A stretch of 64,000 nt of DNA from Candidatus Aalborgicola danicus (GCA_016703945.1 JADJBC010000002.1:1-64000); one strand, 5' to 3'; numbered from the stretch's first letter, positions 7,785-17,144 are shown. Program-made: numbers and translations. The notes: generated by a model not told the origin, from the letters alone.

Positions 7785-8762
7785 TCACTGCATGAGGTCC
7801 AGCATCAACGCGATTCGCGCTTTGACGGGAGACAGTCCGTCTGAATGAGGTAGCTCTAAAGGTGCAGAGCCGGGAACCACGGCCCCTTGCGGGCAGCGGG
7901 TTGCGCGCACAATCCGCACACCAATGTGCTGGGCGTCCCTCAGGGCCGCCTCCAGATCTTCATGGATAGAGCCATTGCCGGTACCTGCCACCACAATGCC
8001 CCGCACTGGCGGATCGCCCTGGGCCGGAGTAGCAACGAGCGCGCGAACCACTGCGCCGGAGGCACCGGCAAAATTCATGACGATTTCGACGCGCGGCCAC
8101 TGGTCATCGGAAAGGTGTTCCAGCGAAAAGGCCTGCGCAGGCGAATACCCGTCCGCGGCGGAATGCCGCCACCGGACAACACCCTCCTCCACAAAACCCA
8201 GTGGCCCGCCGTCGCCCGAGTCAAATGCGTTAAGCCGATAGGGATGCACCTTCTGCACAGCCCTCGCGGCATGGACGGCGCCGGCACACACCACCAACAC
8301 GCCCGCAGCCCTGTCAGATCGTGCGACGGCAACTGCATCGAGCACGTTCTGCGGGCCATCAGGCGACATGGAGCTGGCCGGTCGCATGGCACAGGTCAAC
8401 ACCACGGGCTTACGCGCAATCAGCGCTGGAGCCAGTACCTGGGAGAGAAAGAAAGCGGTTTCTTCGAGGGTATCCGTGCCATGGGTAATGACGAGCGCAG
8501 CCACATCTGATGACTCTAAGTATTGCTGTGCACGAAATGCTAGCGCCCGCCAATGGCTCCAGCCCATGTCTTTGCTGTCCACTTGTGCAACTTGTTCGGT
8601 TTTTGGCTGCAAATCACCCAATGCCGCGCGCAAGGTAGGGATCGCCTCAAGCAGTTGCTCAACACCTTTTTGTGCCGCCTTGTAACCCACGTTGTCCGCC
8701 ATGCTCTGGGCGGTTCCGGCAATCGTTCCACCCATTCCCAGAAACACCAACTTTTTCAACAT
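7785..8762 (-). CDS. Asparaginase family protein
   Basis: The 325-residue protein belongs to the bacterial (type I/II) asparaginase family, which hydrolyses L-asparagine to aspartate and ammonia. Both catalytic threonine motifs are present: FLGMGGTIAGTA at the N-terminus and ITHGTDTLEETAFFL near residue 90, followed by the TCAMRPASSMSPDGPQN block. No signal peptide is seen, so it is probably cytosolic. I use the ATG at 8760-8762 (MLKKLVFLG) with GGAAG upstream; a TTG seven codons earlier is possible. Substrate preference (Asn, Gln or a related amide) cannot be read from sequence. Confidence 0.9.
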   Translation of the reverse strand: MLKKLVFLGMGGTIAGTAQSMADNVGYKAAQKGVEQLLEAIPTLRAALGDLQPKTEQVAQVDSKDMGWSHWRALAFRAQQYLESSDVAALVITHGTDTLEETAFFLSQVLAPALIARKPVVLTCAMRPASSMSPDGPQNVLDAVAVARSDRAAGVLVVCAGAVHAARAVQKVHPYRLNAFDSGDGGPLGFVEEGVVRWRHSAADGYSPAQAFSLEHLSDDQWPRVEIVMNFAGASGAVVRALVATPAQGDPPVRGIVVAGTGNGSIHEDLEAALRDAQHIGVRIVRATRCPQGAVVPGSAPLELPHSDGLSPVKARIALMLDLMQ

Positions 8763-8794
8763 TTTTGAAACTTCCGCTTGCAAACAAAATTAAA

Positions 8795-8829
8795 CTGGTT
8801 AAAAATACAGTGACTGGATGCCAACACAG
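8795..8829 (+). promoter_or_regulatory. Tandem LexA (SOS) boxes upstream of lexA
   Basis: Two CTG-N10-CAG operators lie in the lexA leader: CTGGTTAAAAATACAG at 8795-8810 and CTGGATGCCAACACAG at 8814-8829, with centres 19 bases apart. The first is AT-rich in the middle, close to the proteobacterial consensus, and overlaps a plausible promoter (TTGCAA at 8778, AT-rich -10 near 8800). The second is weaker. Such a pair fits autoregulation of lexA. Confidence 0.75.
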
Positions 8830-8875
8830 CGTGTACAGACGCACAGCTAACCCGGCCCAGATACAAGGAGTCAGC

Positions 8876-9550
8876 ATGCTTGAAAGTCCCAAACTTACCG
8901 CACGGCAACAACAGATTCTGGATCTGATTCAAAGCGCCATCACACGCACCGGGGCCCCCCCGACCCGCGCAGAAATTGCATCTGAACTTGGTTTCAAGTC
9001 GGCCAATGCGGCAGAAGAACATTTGCAGGCACTGGCCCGCAAGGGTGTCATTGAGCTGGTCAGTGGCACATCGCGCGGCATCCGTCTGCGCAGTGATGCT
9101 CTTCGGTCCATCAATGAGTCGCGTGTCAAGCAATTCTCCTTGCCAATGCCTGGCTTGGCGCAATTGGCTTTGCCCCTCATTGGCCGGGTGGCCGCCGGTT
9201 CACCTATTCTCGCGCAGGAACATGTGGACCAAACTTATTACGTCGAAAACAGTTTGTTCCAGCGCCAACCAGACTACCTGCTGAAAGTGCGTGGCATGTC
9301 CATGCGTGATGCCGGCATTATGGATGGTGATTTGTTGGCCGTACAGTCAACCAAAGACGCCAAGAACGGGCAAATCATCGTGGCGCGGTTAGGGGACGAA
9401 GTCACTGTGAAACGTTTTCGCCGCAACAAAGACCTGATCGAATTACACCCGGAGAACCCGGACTACCAAACCATTGTTGTAGAACCCGGTGAACCCTTCG
9501 AAATCGAAGGCCTCGCTGTGGGTCTGATTCGCAACACCATGCTTATGTAA
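8876..9550 (+). CDS. lexA: LexA repressor
   Basis: LexA represses the SOS regulon and cleaves itself when RecA filaments form. The 224-residue protein has the N-terminal winged helix (LTARQQQILDLIQSAI, then PTRAEIASELGFKSANAAEE), a hinge, and the S24 peptidase domain. That domain shows the Ala-Gly cleavage site in GRVAAGSP, the catalytic Ser in KVRGMSMRDAG and the catalytic Lys in DEVTVKRFRR. AAGGAG lies just before the ATG at 8876, and two LexA boxes lie upstream. The next small gene starts 20 bases after the stop and is probably in the same SOS-controlled unit. Confidence 0.97.
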   Translation: MLESPKLTARQQQILDLIQSAITRTGAPPTRAEIASELGFKSANAAEEHLQALARKGVIELVSGTSRGIRLRSDALRSINESRVKQFSLPMPGLAQLALPLIGRVAAGSPILAQEHVDQTYYVENSLFQRQPDYLLKVRGMSMRDAGIMDGDLLAVQSTKDAKNGQIIVARLGDEVTVKRFRRNKDLIELHPENPDYQTIVVEPGEPFEIEGLAVGLIRNTMLM

Positions 9551-9570
9551 TTTCCGGAGAAGTCATCATC

Positions 9571-9903
9571 ATGAACATCGCTCTTTTCGCTCAGTCAGTA
9601 TTTTTTCGATCACTCCAGGGCTTGGTTCAGGGGTTGAGGTCAGGCCGCACCCGTGCCCATCAAACCGCGACCAAGTCGATACCGGTTTGGCATTCAGATG
9701 GTCCTGTATCGATAGCAGCTAGTGGCCTGAATTCGGGGGCTACTGGCCGTATTCCTGTCGTGGCTCGGCCACTGCGTGTAGTCCGCGTGCTGGAGGCTGG
9801 GCAAGATCGCTGTGGAGTCGGACGCATGGTGATCTCAGGGCGCATGGCCGATGTATGTGCGGAACTCGATCGCCTCGCTGCCCGGGAGGCGGCCTGCTCC
9901 TGA
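9571..9903 (+). CDS. Small conserved protein downstream of lexA, function unknown
   Basis: The 110-residue product starts at an ATG with GGAGAAG upstream, 20 bases after lexA, so it should be co-transcribed and SOS-inducible. Its C-terminal third (RVVRVLEAGQDRCGVGRMVI, then DVCAELDRLAAREA) looks conserved; the N-terminal part is variable and rich in Ser, Gly and Arg. It has no signal peptide or membrane segment. In other bacteria a cell-division inhibitor or mutasome gene often follows lexA, but I cannot match this protein to SulA or ImuA. A likely copy of the dispersed repeat lies inside it at 9703-9749. Confidence 0.65.
   Translation: MNIALFAQSVFFRSLQGLVQGLRSGRTRAHQTATKSIPVWHSDGPVSIAASGLNSGATGRIPVVARPLRVVRVLEAGQDRCGVGRMVISGRMADVCAELDRLAAREAACS
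9703..9749 (+). repeat. Probable copy of dispersed short repeat inside the lexA-linked gene
   Basis: TATCGATAGCAGCTAGTGGC followed by GAATTCGGGGGCTACTGGCC matches the small palindrome plus GGGGGCT-N-GGCC tail of the family. It keeps the reading frame. Confidence 0.55.
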
Positions 9904-9991
9904 CATCGCTTTCCTGGCATTTGACAGGGTGATGGCCCGATCGCCTATGTGAGAGAAATCCGTCGCGGAATTGACAGGCACAATTGCATCC

Positions 9992-10999
9992 ATGAATATT
10001 GTGATTCTGGATGACTATCAGGATGCCGTTCGCAAGTTGGAATGCGCTGCCAAGCTTGAGCAATACCAAGCCAAGGTGTATACCAACACGGTCAAAGGCA
10101 TTGGTCAATTGTCGGTTCGGCTCAAAGACGCCGATGTGATTATTCTGATTCGCGAAAGAACCCACCTGAATCGGCAGTTGATCGACAAGCTTCCCAAGCT
10201 CAAGATGATTTCCCAAACCGGTCGAATCGGATCCCATGTGGATGTGCAAGCTTGCACCGAGCGGGGTATTGCGGTCGCCGAGGGCGTAGGCTCTGGCGTG
10301 GCACCCGCCGAGCTGACATGGGCGCTCATTCTGGCCGCGATGCGCCGACTGCCCCAATACATAGGGAACTTGAAACACGGCGCGTGGCAGCAATCCGGAT
10401 TGAAGGCGGGCTCAATGCCGGCCAACTTCGGCATTGGCTGCGAACTCCATGGCAAGGTCCTTGGCATCTGGGGCTATGGCAAGATCGGACAGCTCGTCGC
10501 GGGTTACGGCCGTGCGTTTGGTATGCAGGTTCTGATCTGGGGCAGTGACAATTCCATGGAGAAGGCGGTGCAGGACGGTCACACCATTGCATTGAGCCGC
10601 GAAGCCTTTTTTGAAGCAAGTGATGTGTTGACCATTCACTTGCGACTCAGTGACACCACGCGGCATGTCATAGACCAAACCGATTTGGCACGTATGAAGC
10701 CAACCGCATTGTTGGTTAACACATCCCGAGCTGAGCTGATAGATACCAACACACTGATCGGCGCACTAAACCGGGGGCGTCCCGGTATGGCCGCAGTGGA
10801 CGTCTTTGAAAATGAACCGATTCTTCAAGGTCACGCCTTGCTGCGTCTGGAGAACTGCATTTGCACCCCACACATTGGTTACGTGGAACAAAACAACTAC
10901 GAAAAACTGTTCAACGCCGCCTTTGACAACGTCATCAACTTCATCAAAGGCACACCCACCAATATCGTCAATCCTGGAGCCTTGCAGGTTCGGCGTTAG
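9992..10999 (+). CDS. D-2-hydroxyacid dehydrogenase family protein
   Basis: The 335-residue protein is an NAD(P)-dependent dehydrogenase of the D-isomer-specific 2-hydroxyacid family, which reduces 2-keto acids to D-2-hydroxyacids or acts on phosphoglycerate. Its Rossmann motif is LGIWGYGKIGQLVAGYGRAF (about residue 158), with catalytic-region blocks LVNTSRAELID and CTPHIGYVEQ (His). The N-terminal MNIVILDDYQDAV and RTHLNRQLIDKLPKLKMISQ are typical of PdxB/SerA-like members. The ATG at 9992 is preferred over an upstream in-frame start because the family begins at MNIVILDDY. Substrate is unknown. Confidence 0.88.
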   Translation: MNIVILDDYQDAVRKLECAAKLEQYQAKVYTNTVKGIGQLSVRLKDADVIILIRERTHLNRQLIDKLPKLKMISQTGRIGSHVDVQACTERGIAVAEGVGSGVAPAELTWALILAAMRRLPQYIGNLKHGAWQQSGLKAGSMPANFGIGCELHGKVLGIWGYGKIGQLVAGYGRAFGMQVLIWGSDNSMEKAVQDGHTIALSREAFFEASDVLTIHLRLSDTTRHVIDQTDLARMKPTALLVNTSRAELIDTNTLIGALNRGRPGMAAVDVFENEPILQGHALLRLENCICTPHIGYVEQNNYEKLFNAAFDNVINFIKGTPTNIVNPGALQVRR

Positions 11000-11006
11000 C
11001 CAAGCC

Positions 11007-13004
11007 TTACGGCTTGCGCGGGGATACTTTGCTCGGAATCCCTAGATCGGACGCATCAAAGTCAATGAGATTTTCGGGGGAGTCGGACAGATCCAAGTCC
11101 ACGGACATTTCACCAGTTCCCAAATCGATCGCCGAAACTGGACCCAGCCCGTCCGGTGCTACGCCAGATTGAGATACGCGGTCAGAAACCGTTGTCTTTG
11201 GAACCGACGCCGCAGCCGCCGTCCGTGTGGCGCTAAATGGCATCAGACCTGAATCAGAACTGGACTCCATTCGCTGTGCCATTCCGTGCAACATCATCAA
11301 GTCACGAAACGCTTCCAAGTCAAACCCATGCGATTCAGCGTCCACTTCTTCATGAACAAGGCATTGTTCTATAAAGTGCACAGCATTCTGCGTCGGCCAT
11401 AACGAGGAAATGGTTTCGCACACATCGGGGTAGGCTTCCAAGCCATTTCCACCTTGATTGAATTCGGCATACTCCGGTACACGTCCGGAAAACAATGCGT
11501 TGAAGTCAGCGCGGTAGTGTTCAAATTCCGTCTTCCGGCCAAGTGTGTGCAGGTCACGGAGCAGGTCCAGATAGATAAGGGGATTGGACTCTTCGCTGTC
11601 TTCTATGCTGTCTTTCAACATGCCGATGGCTTCGTCGTGTTGCCCCAGCGTCATGAAGAACTCCGCTTGCTGGCGAACGTCCAGCATTTCTTTCGTATTC
11701 AAAGCCCGCAAAGATGTGGTCATGCTGTGTGCAAAGTCCACATGCCCGGCGGCACGGGTGGCCACCACATCCACCAAAGCCCGCTCAGCCGCTTTCTTCA
11801 CCCAACCACCATTGGACGTGCCCTGGTTTGGTGCATCGTCAGGTATGTCAAGGTCAATATCAATATCGACTCGACTGTGTGCCGCCTGCCCCACACGAGC
11901 ACCCTTTCCAGCCTCGGGTAGGACAGACGCAGACTTCTCTTTGAGCTGAAAACCTTCGTAAACCATAGGTGCCTGGACATCGCGTGCCGTGCGAACAGGA
12001 GCGATCTCGTCCCTCAACCAAAACATGTCTTCCGGCACGCGGTCGCGCAGGCGGCGCAAGGCGATCACCGCAACGACGCCGGTCAACATCAATACCGCCA
12101 GCAATGCATAGACCAAAGGATTGAAGTAGCGCTGGGATTCAGCTGATTCGAGTCGTCCAGCGAGTTCCTGCAAAGATTGCCGATTCTTCGAAGTCGCCAC
12201 TTTCAGCCCCTGGAGGTCGGCCTCCATGGTCTTCTGTTGACTCTGTGCACTGAGAATGTCTTCAGGCGTGGCGTTCAATGCACGCCACAAAGCAACTGCT
12301 TCCGCACGCTTTTGCAGATTTTCAGTAGCACCCAACAAAAGCTCGTCGGTGAATTTCAACGATGGATCGTGTTCGATTGACAGATCAAGGGGCAAAAGTT
12401 GCAGCCGGGGACCTTGTTTTGCCCGTGGCTTTACGGCCAGTGGCGGATCGCTGTCAACAGGCGACTTGATTGTCGCCGTGCGGTCTCTCTCTTTGGCTGC
12501 AGGCCTGGCCCGCGGGGGCACGCCACCGCGCTCGGCTCCGGTCGCTGGTGCTGCACCCACGCCAGGTGCTGTCAACGGCGGCGGCACCGTCTGTACCGAG
12601 GTGACCGTTGGACCCTGCTCTGCTGCGGGTTCGGCCAACAGCACATAACGGCGGGTAATTTTCTGTTCACAACCGGCACGCAAATACACCGTCACAACAG
12701 GTTCATCAACACGAACTGGGGATTCGACGCGCACAACGGCGGTTGATGAGCTTACTGTTTGCTCGCTTTTAACCCTCACCTGAGTGGCTTCCAGCCGTGT
12801 GTCCCCATAAAAAACATCCGCGTCGAAGCACAGCACAGACGCTACGTCCTGTGGCTCCAATTGAATGGACGCAGTGAGATTGAGAGGCTGGCCCAAGAGG
12901 ACGGCACCCCGTGCCTGCCCCAATGTCAGGGCCGAGCTATTCAGCCCGGCACACGCCATCGCTACTCCCAAAATCGCGAGTCTGTTTTTTTTGTAACAAT
13001 TCAT
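11007..13004 (-). CDS. FimV-like motility/cell-pole hub protein
   Basis: The 665-residue protein fits the FimV/TspA family, inner-membrane proteins that organise type IV pilus machinery and cell-pole functions. In order I see an N-terminal export signal (to about residue 25), a beta-rich periplasmic domain (LTLGQARGAVLLGQPLNLTA), a Pro/Ala-rich linker, a coiled coil near residue 280, one membrane helix (VYALLAVLMLTGVVAVIALR), an acidic cytoplasmic stretch, and a FimV C-terminal TPR-like region (DVRQQAEFFMTLGQHDEAIG, then YLDLLRDLHTLGRKTEFEHY). I chose the ATG at 13002-13004 because the signal starts there. It is divergent from the Crp-type regulator. Confidence 0.85.
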   Translation of the reverse strand: MNCYKKNRLAILGVAMACAGLNSSALTLGQARGAVLLGQPLNLTASIQLEPQDVASVLCFDADVFYGDTRLEATQVRVKSEQTVSSSTAVVRVESPVRVDEPVVTVYLRAGCEQKITRRYVLLAEPAAEQGPTVTSVQTVPPPLTAPGVGAAPATGAERGGVPPRARPAAKERDRTATIKSPVDSDPPLAVKPRAKQGPRLQLLPLDLSIEHDPSLKFTDELLLGATENLQKRAEAVALWRALNATPEDILSAQSQQKTMEADLQGLKVATSKNRQSLQELAGRLESAESQRYFNPLVYALLAVLMLTGVVAVIALRRLRDRVPEDMFWLRDEIAPVRTARDVQAPMVYEGFQLKEKSASVLPEAGKGARVGQAAHSRVDIDIDLDIPDDAPNQGTSNGGWVKKAAERALVDVVATRAAGHVDFAHSMTTSLRALNTKEMLDVRQQAEFFMTLGQHDEAIGMLKDSIEDSEESNPLIYLDLLRDLHTLGRKTEFEHYRADFNALFSGRVPEYAEFNQGGNGLEAYPDVCETISSLWPTQNAVHFIEQCLVHEEVDAESHGFDLEAFRDLMMLHGMAQRMESSSDSGLMPFSATRTAAAASVPKTTVSDRVSQSGVAPDGLGPVSAIDLGTGEMSVDLDLSDSPENLIDFDASDLGIPSKVSPRKP

Positions 13005-13138
13005 TTGTAAGCCGGATTTTGGCATAGCCGCCATGAATCCAGACACGAATGCGACAAAGTTATCCCCGTAATTACAACCATCCATGGACAATAGGTCCGT
13101 TACCCCCCCAACACCCGCAGTCACGCAAAAGACACGCC

Positions 13139-13810
13139 ATGGACGAACCCATCCTTACCATCGACGAACGGTCGGCCATTAACGCCGGTCGCTGGTTTTC
13201 ATCGCTGTCCCCTTCACTGAAACACGACATTCTTCGATGCGCTTATGTCAAACGCCACAAAGACGGCGACCTGATTGCCGCCAGGGGCGAACCTCCGGAA
13301 GACTGGATCGCCTGTGCCAAAGGCGCTGTCCGGGTGAGTTCTACGTCGATTTCCGGCAAACAAATCACGCTGACTTACGTGGAGCCCGGCATCTGGTTTG
13401 GGGATGTCTCCATTTTCGACGGCGACCGACGCACGCACGATGCCTACGCCCATGGCGACACGACGATTTTGTGTGTCGCCAAGGCAGACTTCAAAAAGAT
13501 TCTGGCTTTACATGTCGAACTGTACGAAGCCCTGCTGCGACTCCATGCGCGAAGAATTCGGCAGCTCTATGGTCTGGTGGAAGACCTCAACACTTTGCCC
13601 TTGAGGGCTCGGCTGGCCAAACAACTGCTGCATTTGGTGCGCAGTTACGGAGTGCCATCGCTCAGCGATGCATCGGAGGCACGCATTGGCCTGCAGTTGG
13701 CACAAGAAGAACTGGCACAACTGCTGGGTGCATCGCGCCAACGGGTCAACCAGGAACTGAAGTCCATGGAACGGGAAGGCGCCATCCGTATCGAGCAAGC
13801 GGGCTGGTGA
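13139..13810 (+). CDS. Crp/Fnr family transcription regulator
   Basis: The 223-residue protein has an N-terminal cyclic-nucleotide-binding beta-roll (about residues 30-125, GDLIAARGEPPEDWIACAKG, then GIWFGDVSIFDGDRRTHDAY) and a C-terminal winged helix with QEELAQLLGASRQRVNQELK as recognition region. The N-terminus lacks the four Cys of FNR, so it is not an iron-sulfur oxygen sensor of that type. It is divergent from the FimV-like gene and followed 78 bases later by a kinase-like/acyl-CoA dehydrogenase pair. The effector and regulon cannot be told from sequence. Confidence 0.9.
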   Translation: MDEPILTIDERSAINAGRWFSSLSPSLKHDILRCAYVKRHKDGDLIAARGEPPEDWIACAKGAVRVSSTSISGKQITLTYVEPGIWFGDVSIFDGDRRTHDAYAHGDTTILCVAKADFKKILALHVELYEALLRLHARRIRQLYGLVEDLNTLPLRARLAKQLLHLVRSYGVPSLSDASEARIGLQLAQEELAQLLGASRQRVNQELKSMEREGAIRIEQAGW

Positions 13811-13888
13811 TACGCGACCGGGATGCGCTGATGCGCATCATTGATGCAGACAACTGAAACACGACTTCATCTTCCGACAAATAACCCT

Positions 13889-14974
13889 ATGAGTGAATTT
13901 GACCATTTTTTGGGTACCCGCCCTGTTTCCGGGCAACATGCTTTTGACCTGGACGTATTGAGCGCGTGGCTGACCGTGAATCTTCCTGGATTCACCGGAC
14001 CGCTGAGCGCTGAGATGTTCAAAGGAGGCCAATCCAACCCGACCTATAAGCTGATCACGCCGAACAAGAGTTATGTGATGCGTGCCAAACCCGGACCGGT
14101 GGCCAAACTGCTGCCGTCGGCGCACGCGGTGGAGCGTGAGTTTGCGGTCATGCGAGGGTTGCAAGACACGGAAGTGCCGGTACCAACCATGTACTGCCTT
14201 TGCGAGGACGAGTCCATCATTGGCCGGGCCTTTTACGTGATGGAATTTATGCAGGGTCGTGTGTTATGGGATCAATCCCTTCCCGGCATGGAACCCGCAC
14301 AGCGGCGGTGCATTTATGACGAAATGAACCGCGTCATCTCGGCCCTGCACAAAGTGGATTTTGCCGCCCGGGGGCTGGAAAACTATGGCAAACCAGGAAA
14401 CTATTTCGAGCGTCAAATAGGTCGCTGGAGCAAGCAGTACGTTGCATCCGTCACACAGCCCATTCCAGAAATGGACCAATTGATGGAATGGCTGCCCAAA
14501 AACATTCCGGCAACCGGCCGCAACGAAAAAATGGTCAGCATCGTGCATGGCGACTACCGTCTGGACAATCTGATGTTTGACGCCGAACAGCCCCGCGTCA
14601 TCGCTGTGCTGGACTGGGAGCTTTCCACACTGGGCCATCCGCTGGCGGACTTTAGCTACCACTGTATGGCGTGGCACATTCCCCCGGGTTCGTTCCGGGG
14701 CATTGCCGGGCTGGATCTCGCGAGTCTGGGCATCCCGGACGAGGCTGAGTACATCCGCATGTATTGCGAGCGCACTGGTTTGACCACACCGGAAGCTCTC
14801 AAGACGGACTGGAACTTTTATATGGCCTACAACATGTTCCGCATTGCCGCCATCTTGCAGGGCATCGCGAAACGCGTGGAGGCCGGCACCGCCTCCAGCG
14901 CTCAGGCGGTCAGCTCGGCCGCGGGGGCCCGGCCACTGGCACAAATGGCCTGGAAGTTCGCCCGCAACGCTTGA
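13889..14974 (+). CDS. Phosphotransferase (APH/ACAD10-like) family protein
   Basis: The 361-residue protein has the aminoglycoside-phosphotransferase/choline-kinase-like fold. Visible are the N-lobe (MFKGGQSNPTYKL, then YVMRAKPGP with the ATP-binding Lys), the catalytic loop VHGDYRLDNLMF and the metal-binding VLDWELSTLGHPLADFSY. This subfamily (ACAD10/11 N-terminal type) is usually encoded beside acyl-CoA dehydrogenases, as here, where a dehydrogenase follows after 36 bases. ACAD10/11 act on 4-hydroxy acids by phosphorylation and elimination, so a role in hydroxy-fatty-acid breakdown is a reasonable inference. The start at 13889 (MSEFDHF) fits the family better than the upstream in-frame ATG. 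Confidence 0.86.
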   Translation: MSEFDHFLGTRPVSGQHAFDLDVLSAWLTVNLPGFTGPLSAEMFKGGQSNPTYKLITPNKSYVMRAKPGPVAKLLPSAHAVEREFAVMRGLQDTEVPVPTMYCLCEDESIIGRAFYVMEFMQGRVLWDQSLPGMEPAQRRCIYDEMNRVISALHKVDFAARGLENYGKPGNYFERQIGRWSKQYVASVTQPIPEMDQLMEWLPKNIPATGRNEKMVSIVHGDYRLDNLMFDAEQPRVIAVLDWELSTLGHPLADFSYHCMAWHIPPGSFRGIAGLDLASLGIPDEAEYIRMYCERTGLTTPEALKTDWNFYMAYNMFRIAAILQGIAKRVEAGTASSAQAVSSAAGARPLAQMAWKFARNA

Positions 14975-15010
14975 AACCTCTTTTGAAACATTGACACGAC
15001 TGGAGATCCC

Positions 15011-16261
15011 ATGGACTTTGACTATTCCCCCAAAACAAAAGACCTGCAAGAACGCTTGCAGAGCTTCATGAATGAACACGTCTACCCTGCCGAAGGCGCC
15101 TACCACGCGGAAATCGCGGCCAATACCGCAGCTGGCAAACGCTGGACGCCCCTGCAGACCATTGAAAACCTCAAACCCAAGGCCCAGGCTGCCGGGCTGT
15201 GGAACCTGTTTCTGCCGGTCGACAGTGCCCAGGCATCGGGTTATGACGGTGCGGGCCTGACCAACCAGGAGTACGCACCCCTGGCCGAGATCATGGGCCG
15301 TGTCATGTGGTCCAGCGAAGTGTTCAACTGCTCGGCACCCGATACCGGCAACATGGAAACCATCGCGCGTTATGGGTCAGAGGAAAACAAGGCCCGCTGG
15401 CTCAAGCCCTTGCTGGAAGGCAAGATCCGCTCCGCGTTCGCCATGACTGAACCGAATGTGGCATCCAGCGATGCCACCAATATAGAAACCCGCATTGAGC
15501 GCCAGGGCGACGACTACGTCATCAATGGCCGCAAGTGGTGGACATCCGGTGCCGGTGACCCCCGTTGTTCGGTCTACATCACCATGGGCAAGACCGACCC
15601 CGAGGCCCCGCGCCATTCCCAGCAAAGCATGGTATTGGTGCCAGCCAATACCAAGGGCATTACCGTGGTGCGCCCACTCAACGTATTTGGCTATGACGAT
15701 GCGCCCCATGGACACATGGAAGTGTTGTTTGAAGACGTTCGCGTGCCCGTGAGTAATATTCTGCTCGGTGAAGGTCGTGGATTTGAAATTGCCCAGGGTC
15801 GCCTTGGCCCTGGCCGCATTCACCATTGCATGCGCCTGATTGGCCTGGCCGAACGCGCACTGGAATTGATGTGCAAACGTGCGTCGTCTCGCGTGGCCTT
15901 TGGCAAACCAATCGCCGCCCAAACCGTGACACAGGAGCGCATTGCCGAATCCCGTTGCAAGATCGACATGGCACGCTTGCTGACACTCAAGGCCGCGTGG
16001 ATGATGGACATTGCAGGCAACAAGTTTGCGAAAAACGAGATAGCGATGATCAAGGTGGTAGCCCCTACCATGGCATGCGAAGTCATCGACTGGGCCATGC
16101 AGGTGCATGGCGGCGCTGGCATGTGCGACGACTTCCCGCTGGCCTACAGCTACACCAACGCCCGCACCCTGAGATTTGCTGACGGCCCCGATGAAGTGCA
16201 CCGCAACGCCATCGCCAAGGCTGAGCTTGGCAAATACAACCCGAAACCCAAAACGGTCTGA
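15011..16261 (+). CDS. Acyl-CoA dehydrogenase
   Basis: The 416-residue flavoprotein oxidises acyl-CoA to enoyl-CoA. It shows the family motifs AFAMTEPNVASSDATN (flavin contact), WWTSGAGDPRCSVYI, GRIHHCMRLIGLAERALELM and the C-terminal MQVHGGAGMCDDFPLAYSYT. The N-terminal MDFDYSPKTKDLQERLQSFM is typical of the ACAD10/11-like long-chain branch, consistent with the kinase-like partner just upstream. GGAG lies five bases before the ATG. The two genes probably form an operon that handles fatty or hydroxy-fatty acids. Confidence 0.93.
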   Translation: MDFDYSPKTKDLQERLQSFMNEHVYPAEGAYHAEIAANTAAGKRWTPLQTIENLKPKAQAAGLWNLFLPVDSAQASGYDGAGLTNQEYAPLAEIMGRVMWSSEVFNCSAPDTGNMETIARYGSEENKARWLKPLLEGKIRSAFAMTEPNVASSDATNIETRIERQGDDYVINGRKWWTSGAGDPRCSVYITMGKTDPEAPRHSQQSMVLVPANTKGITVVRPLNVFGYDDAPHGHMEVLFEDVRVPVSNILLGEGRGFEIAQGRLGPGRIHHCMRLIGLAERALELMCKRASSRVAFGKPIAAQTVTQERIAESRCKIDMARLLTLKAAWMMDIAGNKFAKNEIAMIKVVAPTMACEVIDWAMQVHGGAGMCDDFPLAYSYTNARTLRFADGPDEVHRNAIAKAELGKYNPKPKTV

Positions 16262-16296
16262 ACTGCGAATCGAAGGCGCTGTTTCCGAGCGGCCCT

Positions 16297-16926
16297 TCAG
16301 TGCAGATGCCGTGGTTTGCGGCCACCACCGTGGCCGCCACCATGGCCGCCGCCCGATCCGTTGGGCGGCTTGCCCATGGCCAAGGAATTGACCAATGCAT
16401 CAAAGCGCTGGGCAAACAATTTGTCCACCTCGCCGACCACACCACTGAGTTCCGCGCCATCAAAATGGCGCTCCATCAGGCTGATGACGTCCTGCACCAG
16501 CAGATCCCGCTGTACCTGCATGATGGCAGCGGGGTTGGGGCCAACAAAAAGCATGACAAAGTCGTCGCGGGACTCACTACCGGGGGGGCTGTCTTCTTCA
16601 TCAAAGTCCGCGTCGTAGAACGTGACCTCGATGGCGGCGCCCGCATCGGCGACTTCATTCAGATTCATGCATAACTCGTCCAGCGTCTGGCGAAAATCGT
16701 GGTCCCCGGCCACTGTCCAGCACATCTGCAGCAAGTGGTCCTGAAGATCGAGCTTGATCCCGGGTTCGTCTTCATACGCACTACCCGCACCATCCGACAG
16801 CGATCGCGCTCCGGCATACTTCCAAAGCGGTTTGAGTGCATCTTGCACCTGCTCAAAGTTCGCGTCCTTGCGCAAGGTCACCTGTCCATGGACATGAATT
16901 TCAAAAGGAGCGTTGTAGCGAGGCAT
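16297..16926 (-). CDS. Conserved Burkholderiales protein with Gly/His-rich tail, function unknown
   Basis: The 209-residue protein starts MPRYNAPFEIHVHGQVTLRK, a form I recognise from uncharacterised Burkholderiales proteins. The body is acidic with FYDADFDEEDSPP and SRDDFVMLFVGPNPAAIMQV. The end is a Gly/His-rich tail (GGGHGGGHGGGRKPRHLH) that could bind metal. No signal peptide, membrane helix or enzyme motif is seen. The frame stays open to an ATG at 17019, which would add 31 residues; neither start has a clear ribosome site, so the start is uncertain. It converges on the acyl-CoA dehydrogenase gene. Confidence 0.75.
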   Translation of the reverse strand: MPRYNAPFEIHVHGQVTLRKDANFEQVQDALKPLWKYAGARSLSDGAGSAYEDEPGIKLDLQDHLLQMCWTVAGDHDFRQTLDELCMNLNEVADAGAAIEVTFYDADFDEEDSPPGSESRDDFVMLFVGPNPAAIMQVQRDLLVQDVISLMERHFDGAELSGVVGEVDKLFAQRFDALVNSLAMGKPPNGSGGGHGGGHGGGRKPRHLH

Positions 16927-17144
16927 ATGCGAATCCGGAACCATGGTACAGACCCAAAACCATTTGGGCCCCAGGTTCCTCAGAGTTGATTTGAGAAAGC
17001 GCCCAAAAGAAAGGGCCATGCTTTTTCAAAGCAACCCTTTCCAGCGAGGGTTTGATCCATAAGAATAACGATTGCATTGTAAGCACCGCCGGGGTGCAAC
17101 CGGGCATAGCGTCGAAAGCTTGCAGCGCATTTCTTGGCCTGCGC

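Noticed and set aside
11001..11016. CAAGCC-TTAC-GGCTTG hairpin between the dehydrogenase and FimV-like genes
   Set aside because: No T-run follows on either strand and it overlaps the FimV-like stop codon; termination is not convincing.
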